Assembly (NCBI GenBank): GCA_963759095.1
Contig: CAVWYF010000010.1
Location: forward strand, 140,513 to 204,512
Length of the DNA stretch: 64,000 nt
Reading direction: 5' to 3'
Source: Anderseniella sp963759095
GTDB lineage: Bacteria; Pseudomonadota; Alphaproteobacteria; Rhizobiales; Aestuariivirgaceae
The notes under the pieces are model-generated. The model saw only the letters and a program-made list of their open reading frames with translations, ran no database searches and was not told where the DNA came from. This document shows, one piece after another, positions 7,204 through 15,698 of the stretch (position 1 is its first letter; the number at the start of each line of letters is the position of its first letter). Both the position numbers and the translations under genes were made by a program.

Positions 7204-8804
7204 TAGCGAGCGTCCTCACGAATAATGTCACTCACTCGCTCACCGATCATGATGGCAGGCGCATTGGTGTTGCCGGAGACAATTTGCGGCATGATCGAGC
7301 AGTCCGCGACGCGCAGGTTGGAGACGCCCTTGACGCGCAACCGCTCATCCACAACCGCCATCTTGTCCACGTCCGGCCCCATTTTGCAGGTGCCGGTCGG
7401 GTGGTAGATCGTCGTGGCTGTGTCGCGTGCCCAGTTGAGCAGCGCATCGTAGTCATCATCGGCAATTGCCGTGCCCGGTTCATGTTCTTCGGTGATCACA
7501 TCGGCTATCGGTTGCTGCCTGCAAATGTGACGTGCAATCCGGATGCCCTCGACGATAGTGTCCTGGTCAAGCTGCGTCGCAAGATAGTTCGGGTGAATGT
7601 CCGGATGATCGTTCGGATTGCTGGATTTCAGCACCAGTTCACCGGCACTTTCCGGACGCATTTGCAGCACGGACGCTGTAAAGGCATCGAAACGGTGGGT
7701 GCCTTCGGTCGGGTTGTCAGCGCTGAACGGCTGGATATGAAACTGGATATCCGGTGTTTCAAGTTCGGGTCTGGTTTTCAGGTAGCCGGTACCCAGACTG
7801 GCTGCCATGGTCATGGGGCCGGTGCGTTTCATTGCATATTCCAAACCGATTTTGGCCTGGTTCCACAAACCCCGGGTGCGGGTGTTGATGGTTGGAACTG
7901 AACATTTGTATACCGGTCGCGCCTGCAGATGGTCCTGCAGGTTTTTGCCGACACCTGCGCTTGCGTGCAGAACGTCGATACCGTGTCCGGTCAATTGTTC
8001 GGAAGGTCCTATGCCTGAAAGCATCAGGATTTGCGGTGATCCGATGGCGCCGGCCGACAGCACAACCTCATTGCGCGCCTTGATGACAATCGGCTGTCCT
8101 CCACGCGCGCCCTGAACGCCGACGGCGCGCTTGCCGTCAAAAAGAACTTTCTCCGTCATCACATTGGTGATGATTTCCAGGTTTTTGCGATCGCGAATGG
8201 GTTTCAAATAGGCCTTGGCCGAAGAGCAGCGCAATCCGCCATGGGCTGTCAGCTGGAAGTATCCGACACCATACTGATCGGCACCATTGTAATCCGCATT
8301 GTAGGGAAACCCTGCGTTCTGCGCAGCCTGCACCCATGCATCCACGATCTTCCAGGACTTGCGGGAGTGGGTAACCGAAAGCGGACCATCGCCACCACGC
8401 AGTTCGTTCTCGCCGTCTTCCCAGTTTTCGGCGCGCTTGAACAGGGGAAGGACGTCTTCCCATGCCCAGCCGGCATTGCCCAACTGGCGCCAGTGGTCAT
8501 AGTCCTGGGCCTGGCCGCGCACATAGAGCAGGCCATTGATAGAGCTTGAGCCGCCAAGTGTTTTGCCCCTCGGCCAATTCAATTTCCGCCCATTGAGACC
8601 AGGGTCAGATGCTGTCTGGTACATCCAGTTAAGGGCTGGGTTCTGGATCGTCTTGAAATACCCAACCGGAATATGAATCCACGGTGAGCTGTCACGTCCG
8701 CCGGCCTCGATCAGAGCCACGCTGACAGACGGGTTCTCTGACAGCCGCGCAGCAATTACGCAGCCCGCCGAACCGGCCCCGACTATCACGTAGTCGAATT
8801 CCAA
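7203..8804 (-). CDS. GMC-family FAD oxidoreductase (choline/alcohol dehydrogenase-like)
   Basis: Encodes 533 aa if translation starts at the TTG at 8804, which has GGGGAG six bases upstream and places the FAD motif DYVIVGAGSAGCVIAARL right at the N-terminus. An upstream ATG at 8864 has no comparable site and adds an untypical tail. Other GMC signatures: NWPRGKTLGGSSSINGLLYVRG near residue 80, GAIGSPQILMLSGIGP near 255, and the C-terminal active-site His region TIYHPTGTCKMG with VSGNTNAPAIMIGER. It oxidises an unknown primary alcohol; relatives include choline, glucose and alkanol dehydrogenases. It is the first gene of an operon with TerC and the TRAP transporter, divergent from the IclR regulator. 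Confidence 0.9.
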   Translation of the reverse strand: MEFDYVIVGAGSAGCVIAARLSENPSVSVALIEAGGRDSSPWIHIPVGYFKTIQNPALNWMYQTASDPGLNGRKLNWPRGKTLGGSSSINGLLYVRGQAQDYDHWRQLGNAGWAWEDVLPLFKRAENWEDGENELRGGDGPLSVTHSRKSWKIVDAWVQAAQNAGFPYNADYNGADQYGVGYFQLTAHGGLRCSSAKAYLKPIRDRKNLEIITNVMTEKVLFDGKRAVGVQGARGGQPIVIKARNEVVLSAGAIGSPQILMLSGIGPSEQLTGHGIDVLHASAGVGKNLQDHLQARPVYKCSVPTINTRTRGLWNQAKIGLEYAMKRTGPMTMAASLGTGYLKTRPELETPDIQFHIQPFSADNPTEGTHRFDAFTASVLQMRPESAGELVLKSSNPNDHPDIHPNYLATQLDQDTIVEGIRIARHICRQQPIADVITEEHEPGTAIADDDYDALLNWARDTATTIYHPTGTCKMGPDVDKMAVVDERLRVKGVSNLRVADCSIMPQIVSGNTNAPAIMIGERVSDIIREDAR

Positions 8805-8894
8805 CGTAGACTCCCCAAATTCAAAAAATGAGACTTTTATTATTGTTTTTTGTGATAAGATCATTAAACTGACCTCATCGCAAGCAAAAATTAC

Positions 8895-8906
8895 GATTAA
8901 TTAATC
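8895..8906. promoter_or_regulatory. Palindrome GATTAATTAATC in the IclR/GMC divergent promoter region
   Basis: A perfect 12-bp palindrome in the AT-rich 148-bp gap between the divergent GMC and IclR genes. It is a candidate operator for the IclR protein. The motif is short and AT-rich, so chance occurrence is possible. Confidence 0.4.
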
Positions 8907-8952
8907 AAGATTTTCCGGAACACCGGGCATAGCGAACATGGGAGATGACCAC

Positions 8953-9741
8953 ATGATTGTTGAAGCAGCTTCAAATGCGGAGGCGGACACCGACAGGGTG
9001 CCGACAAATCTGCGCCTATTGATGATTGCCGAGATTGTGGCCGACGCTGGCAGGCCAATGACGCCAAGCGAGATCAACCGGCAACTGGGCCTGCCGAAGC
9101 CGTCCATTCACAGGCTTTGCCAGACCTTGCTGACCGAGGGGTACCTGACGCGCGACTCTGACCCGCGTCGCTTGCGGCCGGCACGCAGGTTAAGGCGCAT
9201 GGCTGCAGGGCTTTTGTCTACCAGCGACACTTCAATTGCCCGCCATCAGGCCCTGCAGGACGTGGCGCGCAAGGTCAACGAGACTGTCAACCTGGTGGTG
9301 CCGGAAGACGCCGGCATGCGCTATCTCGACAGGGTTGAAACAGAATGGCCATTCCGCATCCAGTTGCCGGTGGGCACCAATGTGCCGTTTCACTGTACCG
9401 CCAGCGGCAAGACCTACCTGGCCAGCCTGCCACCGCAACGCCGTACCCAGTTTGTGGAAATGCTCAAACTCGAAGCTCATACCGCCAACACCCACACCAG
9501 TGTCAGTGGCCTGCTGGCCGAACTGGACAAGGTGGCAAGGCAGGGCCATTCGGTGGACAACGAAGAATTCATGGATGGAATGATTGCTGTCGCCGTGCCG
9601 ATTTACCTGCAGGGTGATCGGTATTTCGGTGCCTTGGCCTATCATGCCCCGACAGTGCGCGTGAGCCGGGAGACCGCCGAACAGCACTTGCCGGTGCTGA
9701 AGGAAGGGGTTTCAAAATTGTTGAATGTTCTGTTTGATTGA
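8953..9741 (+). CDS. IclR-family transcriptional regulator
   Basis: Encodes 262 aa. The start at 8953 (MIVEAASN) is preferred because GGGAG lies nine bases upstream; the ATG at 8938 has no site. An N-terminal winged helix-turn-helix (residues about 20-75: MTPSEINRQLGLPKPSIHRLCQTL) is followed by the IclR effector domain with TNVPFHCTASGKTYLASLPP and a Cys-less variant of the usual G-x-D-x-E patch (GHSVDNEEFMDGMIAVAVPI). Linker RRLRPARRLRRMAAG is very basic. It probably regulates the divergent GMC-TerC-TRAP operon, and possibly agmatine deiminase downstream. The effector is unknown. Confidence 0.9.
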   Translation: MIVEAASNAEADTDRVPTNLRLLMIAEIVADAGRPMTPSEINRQLGLPKPSIHRLCQTLLTEGYLTRDSDPRRLRPARRLRRMAAGLLSTSDTSIARHQALQDVARKVNETVNLVVPEDAGMRYLDRVETEWPFRIQLPVGTNVPFHCTASGKTYLASLPPQRRTQFVEMLKLEAHTANTHTSVSGLLAELDKVARQGHSVDNEEFMDGMIAVAVPIYLQGDRYFGALAYHAPTVRVSRETAEQHLPVLKEGVSKLLNVLFD

Positions 9742-9807
9742 GCCTCCGTTTAGGTGGCAGTGTAAGCGTTACCTCTAAGTTTACGAGAGCAGGCAAGGAG
9801 TGCGTTT

Positions 9808-10839
9808 ATGACCTGGATGATGCCGCCCGAATGGACACCGCACAAGCGCACCTGGATGGGCTGGCCGTGTAATCCGGTGGTGCTGGAGCTGGTTGGTTCT
9901 CCTGAGGCGGCCTACCGGGCATGGGCAGGCGCGGCCAACAAGGTAGCCCGGTTTGAACCGGTTACCATGGTGTGCAATCCCGGCGCGCAGACCGTGGCCC
10001 GAAAATATCTCGATGCCGGAGTGACAATCATTGAACGCGACCTTGGCGACAGCTGGATGCGGGACTGTGGTCCGACATTCGTGGTCGATGAGCAAGGCGC
10101 GCTTGGCGCTGTTGACTGGACATTCAACGGCTGGGGCGGCCGCACTTTTCCTGAAGGTTCCGCAGATGCGCTTGTTGCCAGGTTCGTTGCCGAGCAGGCC
10201 GGCGCCGAGCGGCTGCCGTCCGTGCTGGTGAATGAAGGTGGTGCCATCCATGTCGATGGCGAAGGCACCTTGCTGCTCACTGAAAATGTCCAATTGAACC
10301 GCAACCGCAATCCAAACTGGACACGCCAGGAAGTCGAAGCTGAAATGCACGGCAAGCTGGGCACCGGCAAGGCCATCTGGGTGCCGCGCGGCCTCGAGGC
10401 TGACACGACAGAATCCGGAACCGACGGCCACATTGATACGCTGGCCTGCTTCGTCAAACCTGGCGTAGTTGTCGTGCACGGCCAGCCGGATCCGGATCAT
10501 CCCGACCATGAAATCGCCAGGGAAATCGAAGCCATCATGCGGGCCGAAACCGATGCGCGCGGCCGTGCGCTGGAGGTGATCGTGCTGGACGCGCCAAAGG
10601 AGCGTTATGATCATGGTGAGCCCTTGTCCTGCTCCTATGTGAATTTTTCCTTTGTGAATGGCGGTGTCGTTCTGTGTGAATTCGAAGACCCCCAGGATGA
10701 AGTGGTGGCGGGCGTTTTCCGGCGGCTGTTCAATGACCGCGAGGTTGTGTCTGTGCCGGCGGTGGATATTTTCAAGGGCGGGGGCGGCGTACATTGCATC
10801 ACCCAGCAGGAACCGCTGTGTGCGGCCAATGGAGGATAA
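9808..10839 (+). CDS. aguA: Agmatine deiminase
   Basis: Encodes 343 aa that hydrolyse agmatine to N-carbamoylputrescine and ammonia, in the cytosol. The porphyromonas-type peptidyl-arginine deiminase/agmatine deiminase fold is recognisable: MPPEWTPHKRTWMGWP at the start, the DSWMRDCGPTFVV block, NEGGAIHVDGEGT, TESGTDGHIDTLACF with the catalytic His, and the nucleophile Cys in KGGGGVHCITQQEP near the end. Full length for the family. AAGGAG lies about eight bases before the ATG. It forms a pair with aguB seven bases downstream, giving the route from agmatine to putrescine. Confidence 0.95.
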   Translation: MTWMMPPEWTPHKRTWMGWPCNPVVLELVGSPEAAYRAWAGAANKVARFEPVTMVCNPGAQTVARKYLDAGVTIIERDLGDSWMRDCGPTFVVDEQGALGAVDWTFNGWGGRTFPEGSADALVARFVAEQAGAERLPSVLVNEGGAIHVDGEGTLLLTENVQLNRNRNPNWTRQEVEAEMHGKLGTGKAIWVPRGLEADTTESGTDGHIDTLACFVKPGVVVVHGQPDPDHPDHEIAREIEAIMRAETDARGRALEVIVLDAPKERYDHGEPLSCSYVNFSFVNGGVVLCEFEDPQDEVVAGVFRRLFNDREVVSVPAVDIFKGGGGVHCITQQEPLCAANGG

Positions 10840-10845
10840 TGTCAC

Positions 10846-11736
10846 ATGCGCAATGTAACAATCGCGGCCACGCAGATGGCTTGCACCGACGTTGTGTCGG
10901 AAAATGTCGAACGTGGCGAAAAGCTGGTTCGAGATGCCGCGGGCAAAGGCGCCAATGTCGTCCTGCTGCAGGAACTGTTTGAAGGGTATTATTTCTGTCA
11001 GGACGAGTTGCCGGAATTCTATGCCCGGGCGTTGCCGGCCAAGGGCCATCCCACAATTGAGCATTTCAAGGGTGTCGCCAGGGAACTTGGTGTTGTGCTG
11101 CCGGTATCGTTCTATGAAGAGGCCGGTAATGCGCGGTTCAATTCGGTAGCCATCATCGATGCGGACGGAACCGACCTCGGCATCTACCGCAAGTCCCATA
11201 TTCCGCATGGTTCAGGTTATCAGGAAAAGTACTATTTTTCTCCCGGCGATACCGGCTTCAAGGTTTGGGAAACATTGTTCGGTCGTATCGGTGTCGGCAT
11301 ATGCTGGGATCAATGGTTTCCCGAAACGGCCCGGTCCATGGCGGTGATGGGGGCAGAGATGCTGTTTTTTCCGACCGCGATCGGATCGGAGTTGCTGGAC
11401 CCTTCATGGGACTCCGCAGCGCACTGGCAGCGGGTACAGCAGGGACATGCCGGCGCCAATCTGATGCCGTTGGTGGCATCCAACAGGATCGGCACCGAGC
11501 CTGGCCGCAACGGCACTGAAATGACATTTTACGGCTCGTCATTCATTGCAGATTTTACCGGCGAGAAAGTGGCTGAAGCCAACCGCACCGACGAGACGGT
11601 ATTGACCCAGACATTTGACCTGGATGACCTGGCCGAGAAGCGTGCTTATTGGGGCATTTTCCGCGATCGCCGTCCGGAACTGTATGATCCGGTCATTTCG
11701 CTGGATGGCCGCTCTTCCGTGTTTGGTGTCGATTGA
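10846..11736 (+). CDS. aguB: N-carbamoylputrescine amidase
   Basis: Encodes 296 aa of the nitrilase superfamily, splitting N-carbamoylputrescine to putrescine, CO2 and ammonia. The catalytic triad is visible: Glu in VLLQELFEG, Lys in IYRKSHIPHGSGYQEKY and Cys in GVGICWDQWFPETAR. The WDQWFPE context is typical of AguB rather than other nitrilases. GGAGG precedes the ATG in the aguA tail. Its stop overlaps the next start (TGATG), so it is coupled with the GFA-family gene. Confidence 0.95.
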   Translation: MRNVTIAATQMACTDVVSENVERGEKLVRDAAGKGANVVLLQELFEGYYFCQDELPEFYARALPAKGHPTIEHFKGVARELGVVLPVSFYEEAGNARFNSVAIIDADGTDLGIYRKSHIPHGSGYQEKYYFSPGDTGFKVWETLFGRIGVGICWDQWFPETARSMAVMGAEMLFFPTAIGSELLDPSWDSAAHWQRVQQGHAGANLMPLVASNRIGTEPGRNGTEMTFYGSSFIADFTGEKVAEANRTDETVLTQTFDLDDLAEKRAYWGIFRDRRPELYDPVISLDGRSSVFGVD

Positions 11737-12176
11737 TGACCGGACAGGCGAAAGGACACTGCCTGTGCGGCGCGGTATGCTTCGAATTTGAACATGAGGC
11801 GGGCCAGGCATTTCATTGCCATTGCGAGAGCTGCAGGCGGGCGGCGTCTTCACCGGTCACCACCTGGATCACCGCGCCGACCGACAAAGTCCGCTTTACA
11901 GAGGGTGAGCCGAAATACTTTACCTCTTCTCCGGGTGTCAGGCGCGGATTTTGCGGAACCTGCGGATCGCCGCTGACCTATGAAGGACCTGTACATCCCG
12001 GTTTTATCGATCTGTATGCAGCATCGCTTGAACCGGATGTGGTCGTCGAACCGGCCTACCATGTATACAGTGACGAGCAATTGCCGTGGTTTGAAGTGTA
12101 CGATGATCTGCCCCGCTATGGTGGATCGACCAGCGCCGGCAAACCACCAGTCCGCAAGGGCGTTCGCAACTCCTGA
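11736..12176 (+). CDS. GFA/CENP-V family zinc protein
   Basis: Encodes 146 aa of the glutathione-dependent formaldehyde-activating (GFA, Mss4-like) fold. Zinc ligands are visible as GHCLCGAVCFEF, FHCHCESCRRA and GFCGTCGSPLTY. Family members include a formaldehyde-glutathione adduct enzyme, but most are uncharacterised, so the name should not be taken as function. The ATG at 11736 overlaps the aguB stop. It is followed 20 bases later by a crotonase, so the row aguA-aguB-GFA-crotonase-EamA is probably one transcription unit. Confidence 0.85.
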   Translation: MTGQAKGHCLCGAVCFEFEHEAGQAFHCHCESCRRAASSPVTTWITAPTDKVRFTEGEPKYFTSSPGVRRGFCGTCGSPLTYEGPVHPGFIDLYAASLEPDVVVEPAYHVYSDEQLPWFEVYDDLPRYGGSTSAGKPPVRKGVRNS

Positions 12177-12196
12177 GCATAATGAGAGGTGACGCC

Positions 12197-12997
12197 ATGT
12201 CGGTGCGTGTCGAAAAATCGGGTGCAGTCTGGACGGTAATTCATTCGAGGCCACAGGCACGCAATGCCATGGATCCTGAAAGCGCAGATGCCCTTCAGGA
12301 TGCCTTCCTTGAATTTGATCGGGACGACACAGCTTCCGTTGCCGTGTTCTGGGGTGAGGGCGGAGCATTTTGCGCAGGCTGGGACCTGAAACATGCAGCT
12401 GCCCTTGCAAACGATGACCCGCTGGTAGAATTGAATTTCGCTGATGCCCCGGAAAAAGATCCTCGCGGCCCAATGGGGCCATCGCGCCTTGAACTCGACA
12501 AACCCGTGATTGCTGCGATTGCCGGCCCTGCCGTTGCCGGCGGCATGGAACTGGCGATGTGGGCCGATATGCGGGTGATGGAGCAGTCTGCCTACATGGG
12601 GGTTTACTGCCGGCGCTGGGGCATACCGCTCATTGACGGTGGAACGGTGCGCCTGCCGCGCCTGGTAGGCGAGGGGCGCGCCATGAACATCGTGCTGACG
12701 GGCCGAAAGGTGACAGCGCAGGAATGTGAACGTATTGGACTGTGCGAATATGTGGTGGAAGATGGCTGTGCACGAGACAAGGCCGAACAACTGGCTCATG
12801 ACATTGCGCGGTTCCCGCAGAGTTGTGTACGTGCCGACCGGCGCTCGGTTATTGCCCAGCATGGTCTCGGTGTGCGTGACGCACTGGTTCGCGAATGGCA
12901 CAACGGACGCCCGGAACTGGCCGCCGGTGGTTTGCAAGGGGCAGGTCATTTCAGCGCTGGCAAGGGGCGCCATGGCGATTTTGGCAAGGTCAGGTAG
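12197..12997 (+). CDS. Enoyl-CoA hydratase/isomerase (crotonase) family protein
   Basis: Encodes 266 aa. The start at 12197 (MSVRVEKSG) has GAGAGGTGAC just upstream; an ATG at 12182 would put the ribosome site inside the gene. Crotonase motifs: RPQARNAMDPE, the oxyanion-hole loop GGAFCAGWDLKH and GPAVAGGMELAMWADM with one catalytic-type Glu. The second position is IPLIDGGTVRLPRL, with Asp in place of the usual Glu pattern, so isomerase or hydratase activity is open. Residue 240 onward is a short basic tail. No thioesterase or dehydrogenase partner lies next to it. Confidence 0.85.
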   Translation: MSVRVEKSGAVWTVIHSRPQARNAMDPESADALQDAFLEFDRDDTASVAVFWGEGGAFCAGWDLKHAAALANDDPLVELNFADAPEKDPRGPMGPSRLELDKPVIAAIAGPAVAGGMELAMWADMRVMEQSAYMGVYCRRWGIPLIDGGTVRLPRLVGEGRAMNIVLTGRKVTAQECERIGLCEYVVEDGCARDKAEQLAHDIARFPQSCVRADRRSVIAQHGLGVRDALVREWHNGRPELAAGGLQGAGHFSAGKGRHGDFGKVR

Positions 12998-13053
12998 ATG
13001 CGAATTTTATTCTGTTGCTTGCCTGCGATGACCGGCAAAGTTAGACACCAGAG

Positions 13054-13947
13054 ATGACACATTCATTTCTCTCCCCGCAACTTCGCGGCGCGTTGGCGAT
13101 CGCGGTTGGCGCCGGTCTGTGGGGGCTGTTCTGGATCCCGCTGAGGTATCTGTCTGAAGCCGGCTTCGGCCCGTTCTGGTCAGCCGCAATGGCTATGGGC
13201 GCGGGGTTGCCTGTCGCAATTTGGGCCGCGTCAAGATGGGGTAAGTGGCAACCAGATCATGTGCGCTGGATGGCGCTTGTGGGCGTCGGGATTGGCATTT
13301 CCGAGGTCTGCTACTTTTATGCAGTGGTCTCCACGGATGTCATCAGGGCGATCTTCCTGTTTTACATGCTGCCGATCTGGGCCACCCTGATTGACCGGGT
13401 GGTGTTTGGTATTCGGCTTGCCCCGTGGCGTGCTTTTGCCATTCTGCTGGCCTTCGCCGGTTTGTGGCTGCTGCTTGGCGGCGATGGTGGATTGCCGGTG
13501 CCGCGCAATGCCGGTGACTGGGCGGGTCTGGTGGCAGGTTTTTTCTGGGGCTCGACCCTGTCCCTGGTGCGTGGCCGTGCCGAAGTCGATCCCTACTGGA
13601 ACGTGGCGTCAGCGATTTTCTTCGGGACTTTGCTTGCAGCACTGGCAGCTGTGCTGATCGGCAACGTTGAGTTTTCTGAAGGGTCGCTGACCCCGACACT
13701 TGCCGTGGGGGTCGTGGCATTCGGCATTCTTGCTTTCTGGCCATCGATGATCGGCCAGCTATGGGGCGCCCGGCTTGTGCCGGCAACCAGGGCTGCATTG
13801 CTGACCATGACCGAAATCGTCGTTGCAACGATCAGCGCCTGGGTGTTGATCGGAACTTCGATGACAACCCTGTCGGTTATCGGCGGCATGGTCATCGTCA
13901 CCGCGGTGCTGATTGATATTTACGGCAATGCGGAAAACTCAGCGTAG
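13054..13947 (+). CDS. EamA/DMT-family membrane transporter
   Basis: Encodes 297 aa with ten predicted hydrophobic segments in two repeats of five, the drug/metabolite transporter fold. Typical elements are GAGLWGLFWIPLRYLSEAG near the start and the second repeat from residue 150 (GLVAGFFWGSTLSLVRGRAE), ending GGMVIVTAVLIDIYG. Substrate cannot be predicted. It is the last gene of the plus-strand run and abuts the convergent TetR gene by two bases; I see no clear terminator between them. Confidence 0.85.
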   Translation: MTHSFLSPQLRGALAIAVGAGLWGLFWIPLRYLSEAGFGPFWSAAMAMGAGLPVAIWAASRWGKWQPDHVRWMALVGVGIGISEVCYFYAVVSTDVIRAIFLFYMLPIWATLIDRVVFGIRLAPWRAFAILLAFAGLWLLLGGDGGLPVPRNAGDWAGLVAGFFWGSTLSLVRGRAEVDPYWNVASAIFFGTLLAALAAVLIGNVEFSEGSLTPTLAVGVVAFGILAFWPSMIGQLWGARLVPATRAALLTMTEIVVATISAWVLIGTSMTTLSVIGGMVIVTAVLIDIYGNAENSA

Positions 13948-13949
13948 CG

Positions 13950-14561
13950 CTATTTTAATCCGGCAAGCGTCGCTCGCACCAGCAGGTTGACCTGGGCTTC
14001 CAGTTTGCGTTGTGGCACGGCGAAGAAAAACCCCTGTAGACCAAGGGCAACCACACCGTGCACGGCGGAAAACAATAATCCGGCAAGTTGCCAGTTGTCC
14101 TCGTCAGAGATGGCGGGCTGTAGTCGTTGCAGTGACTTCACGATATGGCCAACCAGGTGCACATGCTCGTCCATGTGCCAGTCTGGAATATTGCGGCTGA
14201 TGCGTTCGCCGTGTTCGAACAGGGCAGACCAGGCGTTGGTATGCTCAATGGCAAACTGGCAGTAAGCGACTGCCAGTTCGCTCAGACAGTCTTCCGGTTC
14301 CAGCCCGCACGCGCCACCGGGCACAAAACCGCTGATCTTCTGGTCCAGCTTTGCAAGGGTTCTGGAGTTGACCGCGATAATCAGACCGTCAATGTCCTCA
14401 AACACATTGTAGATGGCGCCGACAGAGCAGCCGACTGCGGACGCAACGGCGCGCGCCGTTAACGCGCTTAGCCCTTGTGTGGCCAGTATTGTCTCACCCG
14501 CGTCGATCAACTCAAGGCGCAATTTGTGTCGGCGTTCAGTGGTCTTGCTGCCGGTAACCAT
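13950..14561 (-). CDS. TetR-family transcriptional regulator
   Basis: Encodes 203 aa. The N-terminal helix-turn-helix (residues about 12-58) reads LIDAGETILATQGLSALTARAVASAVGCSVGAIYNVFEDIDG in overlapping parts, typical TetR. The C-terminal ligand domain resembles the WHG subgroup (ENWQLAGLLFSAVHGVVALGLQGFF). Three copies of one 13-bp palindrome lie in the divergent promoter region between this gene and the lipase-like gene, a strong sign of autoregulation plus control of the lipase/Aas pair. The ligand is probably a lipid or acyl compound given those targets; that is inference. Confidence 0.9.
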   Translation of the reverse strand: MVTGSKTTERRHKLRLELIDAGETILATQGLSALTARAVASAVGCSVGAIYNVFEDIDGLIIAVNSRTLAKLDQKISGFVPGGACGLEPEDCLSELAVAYCQFAIEHTNAWSALFEHGERISRNIPDWHMDEHVHLVGHIVKSLQRLQPAISDEDNWQLAGLLFSAVHGVVALGLQGFFFAVPQRKLEAQVNLLVRATLAGLK

Positions 14562-14575
14562 TTCAACCTCATTTG

Positions 14576-14645
14576 TGAACGCCGTTCAAATTATTCTTGA
14601 ACAGCGTTCATAAGTGCATTATAACATATTCATGAACACTGTTCA
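14576..14645. promoter_or_regulatory. Three TGAAC-N3-GTTCA operators (TetR)
   Basis: Perfect 13-bp palindromes occur at 14576-14588 (spacer GCC), 14598-14610 (AGC) and 14633-14645 (ACT). Centres are 22 and 35 bp apart. They fill the 144-bp gap between the divergent TetR and lipase-like genes, with the first only 15 bases from the regulator start codon. Such reiterated palindromes are typical TetR dimer sites. Confidence 0.85.
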
Positions 14646-14705
14646 TAAATTGGTTTCAAAAATGTTGCAAGCCTGTTTAATCCTGTTGGGAAGGAAACCG
14701 ACACA

Positions 14706-15698
14706 ATGCTGAGCCGCCGCCCAAATCAACTTGATGAAATAAAACCCCTGTCCGGAATTCTGCAGGGCACGGGTTTGTGTGCCTTTGTGTTCATAAGCCT
14801 CATCATTATGGGGCTGCTGTCTGTGCCGGTTCGCGCTGAAAACCCGAATGCTGCTTTGCCCACACTAGGGGGTACGCAATTGTGGGCAGACGAAAAACTG
14901 CGCGGCGGCTGGCGTATTCAACGTCATGTCTGGTCCGGGCACTACCGGCTGCTGGATGGCCAGAATGTTCGCCACGCCTGGGGCAGCTATGCGGATTGTC
15001 TGACCAGGCTGATGCAGCGCAAGGTTGCAGCACCCCAAAACCGGCATTTCGTGCTGCTTGTGCATGGCATCGGGCGCGGGCCTGCAACTTTCGGGAACTT
15101 GCCGGACAAATTGCGCAAGGCCGGGCTTGAAGCTCGTGCAATCAGTTATCCCAGCACAAGAGGGTCAATCGAGGACCACACGGTCCAGTTGGAAAGACTG
15201 CTGCGGCGATTGGATGGTGTGGATGAAGTTTCGTTCGTAACCCATTCCATGGGAGGCATTATTGTGCGTAGGTTATTGGCTGGAGACGGTGCGTGGAAAT
15301 CACGTATTACGCCAGGGAGACTGGTCATGATTGCACCACCAAACCAGGGGTCGCTCATAGCACAGGCGCTGCAACCCGCATGGCCCTACAAACTGGTTTA
15401 CGGTGCCGCCGGCCAGCAGTTGACGCTGGCAAAAGTCATGAGCCTTCCCGTACCAGATGTCCCTTTTGGCGTCATTGCCGGCGGCCTGGGGAATTCTAAA
15501 GGTTATAACCCGCTTGTTCCGGGAGACGACGATGGCACAGTGGCGGTTGGCGAAACCCGCCTTGAAGGCGCTAAGGACTTTATGGTTTTACCTGGTCTTC
15601 ACGGATTTATCGCAAGGTCGCCGGAGATTGAGCTGCCGGTTCTGAATTTTCTCAAGTCAGGCCGTTTCGAAAACGTAAGGAGACATCCCAATGGATAA
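14706..15698 (+). CDS. Alpha/beta hydrolase, lipase/PGAP1-like, membrane-anchored or exported
   Basis: Encodes 330 aa. A hydrophobic stretch at about residues 22-43 (LCAFVFISLIIMGLLSVPVRA) is a signal peptide or anchor. The hydrolase core shows the oxyanion strand HFVLLVHGIGRGPATFGNL, nucleophile elbow THSMGG (Ser near residue 182), a probable acid in GDDDGTVAVGET and His in LPGLHGFIAR. This suggests a periplasmic lipase or phospholipase/esterase. It overlaps the aas-like gene by eight bases, so the pair could make and recycle lysophospholipids. Regulated, by inference, by the divergent TetR. Confidence 0.85.
   Translation: MLSRRPNQLDEIKPLSGILQGTGLCAFVFISLIIMGLLSVPVRAENPNAALPTLGGTQLWADEKLRGGWRIQRHVWSGHYRLLDGQNVRHAWGSYADCLTRLMQRKVAAPQNRHFVLLVHGIGRGPATFGNLPDKLRKAGLEARAISYPSTRGSIEDHTVQLERLLRRLDGVDEVSFVTHSMGGIIVRRLLAGDGAWKSRITPGRLVMIAPPNQGSLIAQALQPAWPYKLVYGAAGQQLTLAKVMSLPVPDVPFGVIAGGLGNSKGYNPLVPGDDDGTVAVGETRLEGAKDFMVLPGLHGFIARSPEIELPVLNFLKSGRFENVRRHPNG

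Noticed and set aside
8805..8864. ATG start at 8864 for the GMC dehydrogenase
   Set aside because: The TTG at 8804 has GGGGAG six bases upstream and begins right at the FAD motif.
8895..8906. Confident IclR operator call
   Set aside because: GATTAATTAATC is short, AT-rich and single; kept only as a low-confidence site.
9781..11208. Long minus-strand frame of 475 codons opposite aguA and aguB
   Set aside because: It is antisense to two clearly conserved genes, has no recognisable domains and no ribosome site; a by-product of codon bias.
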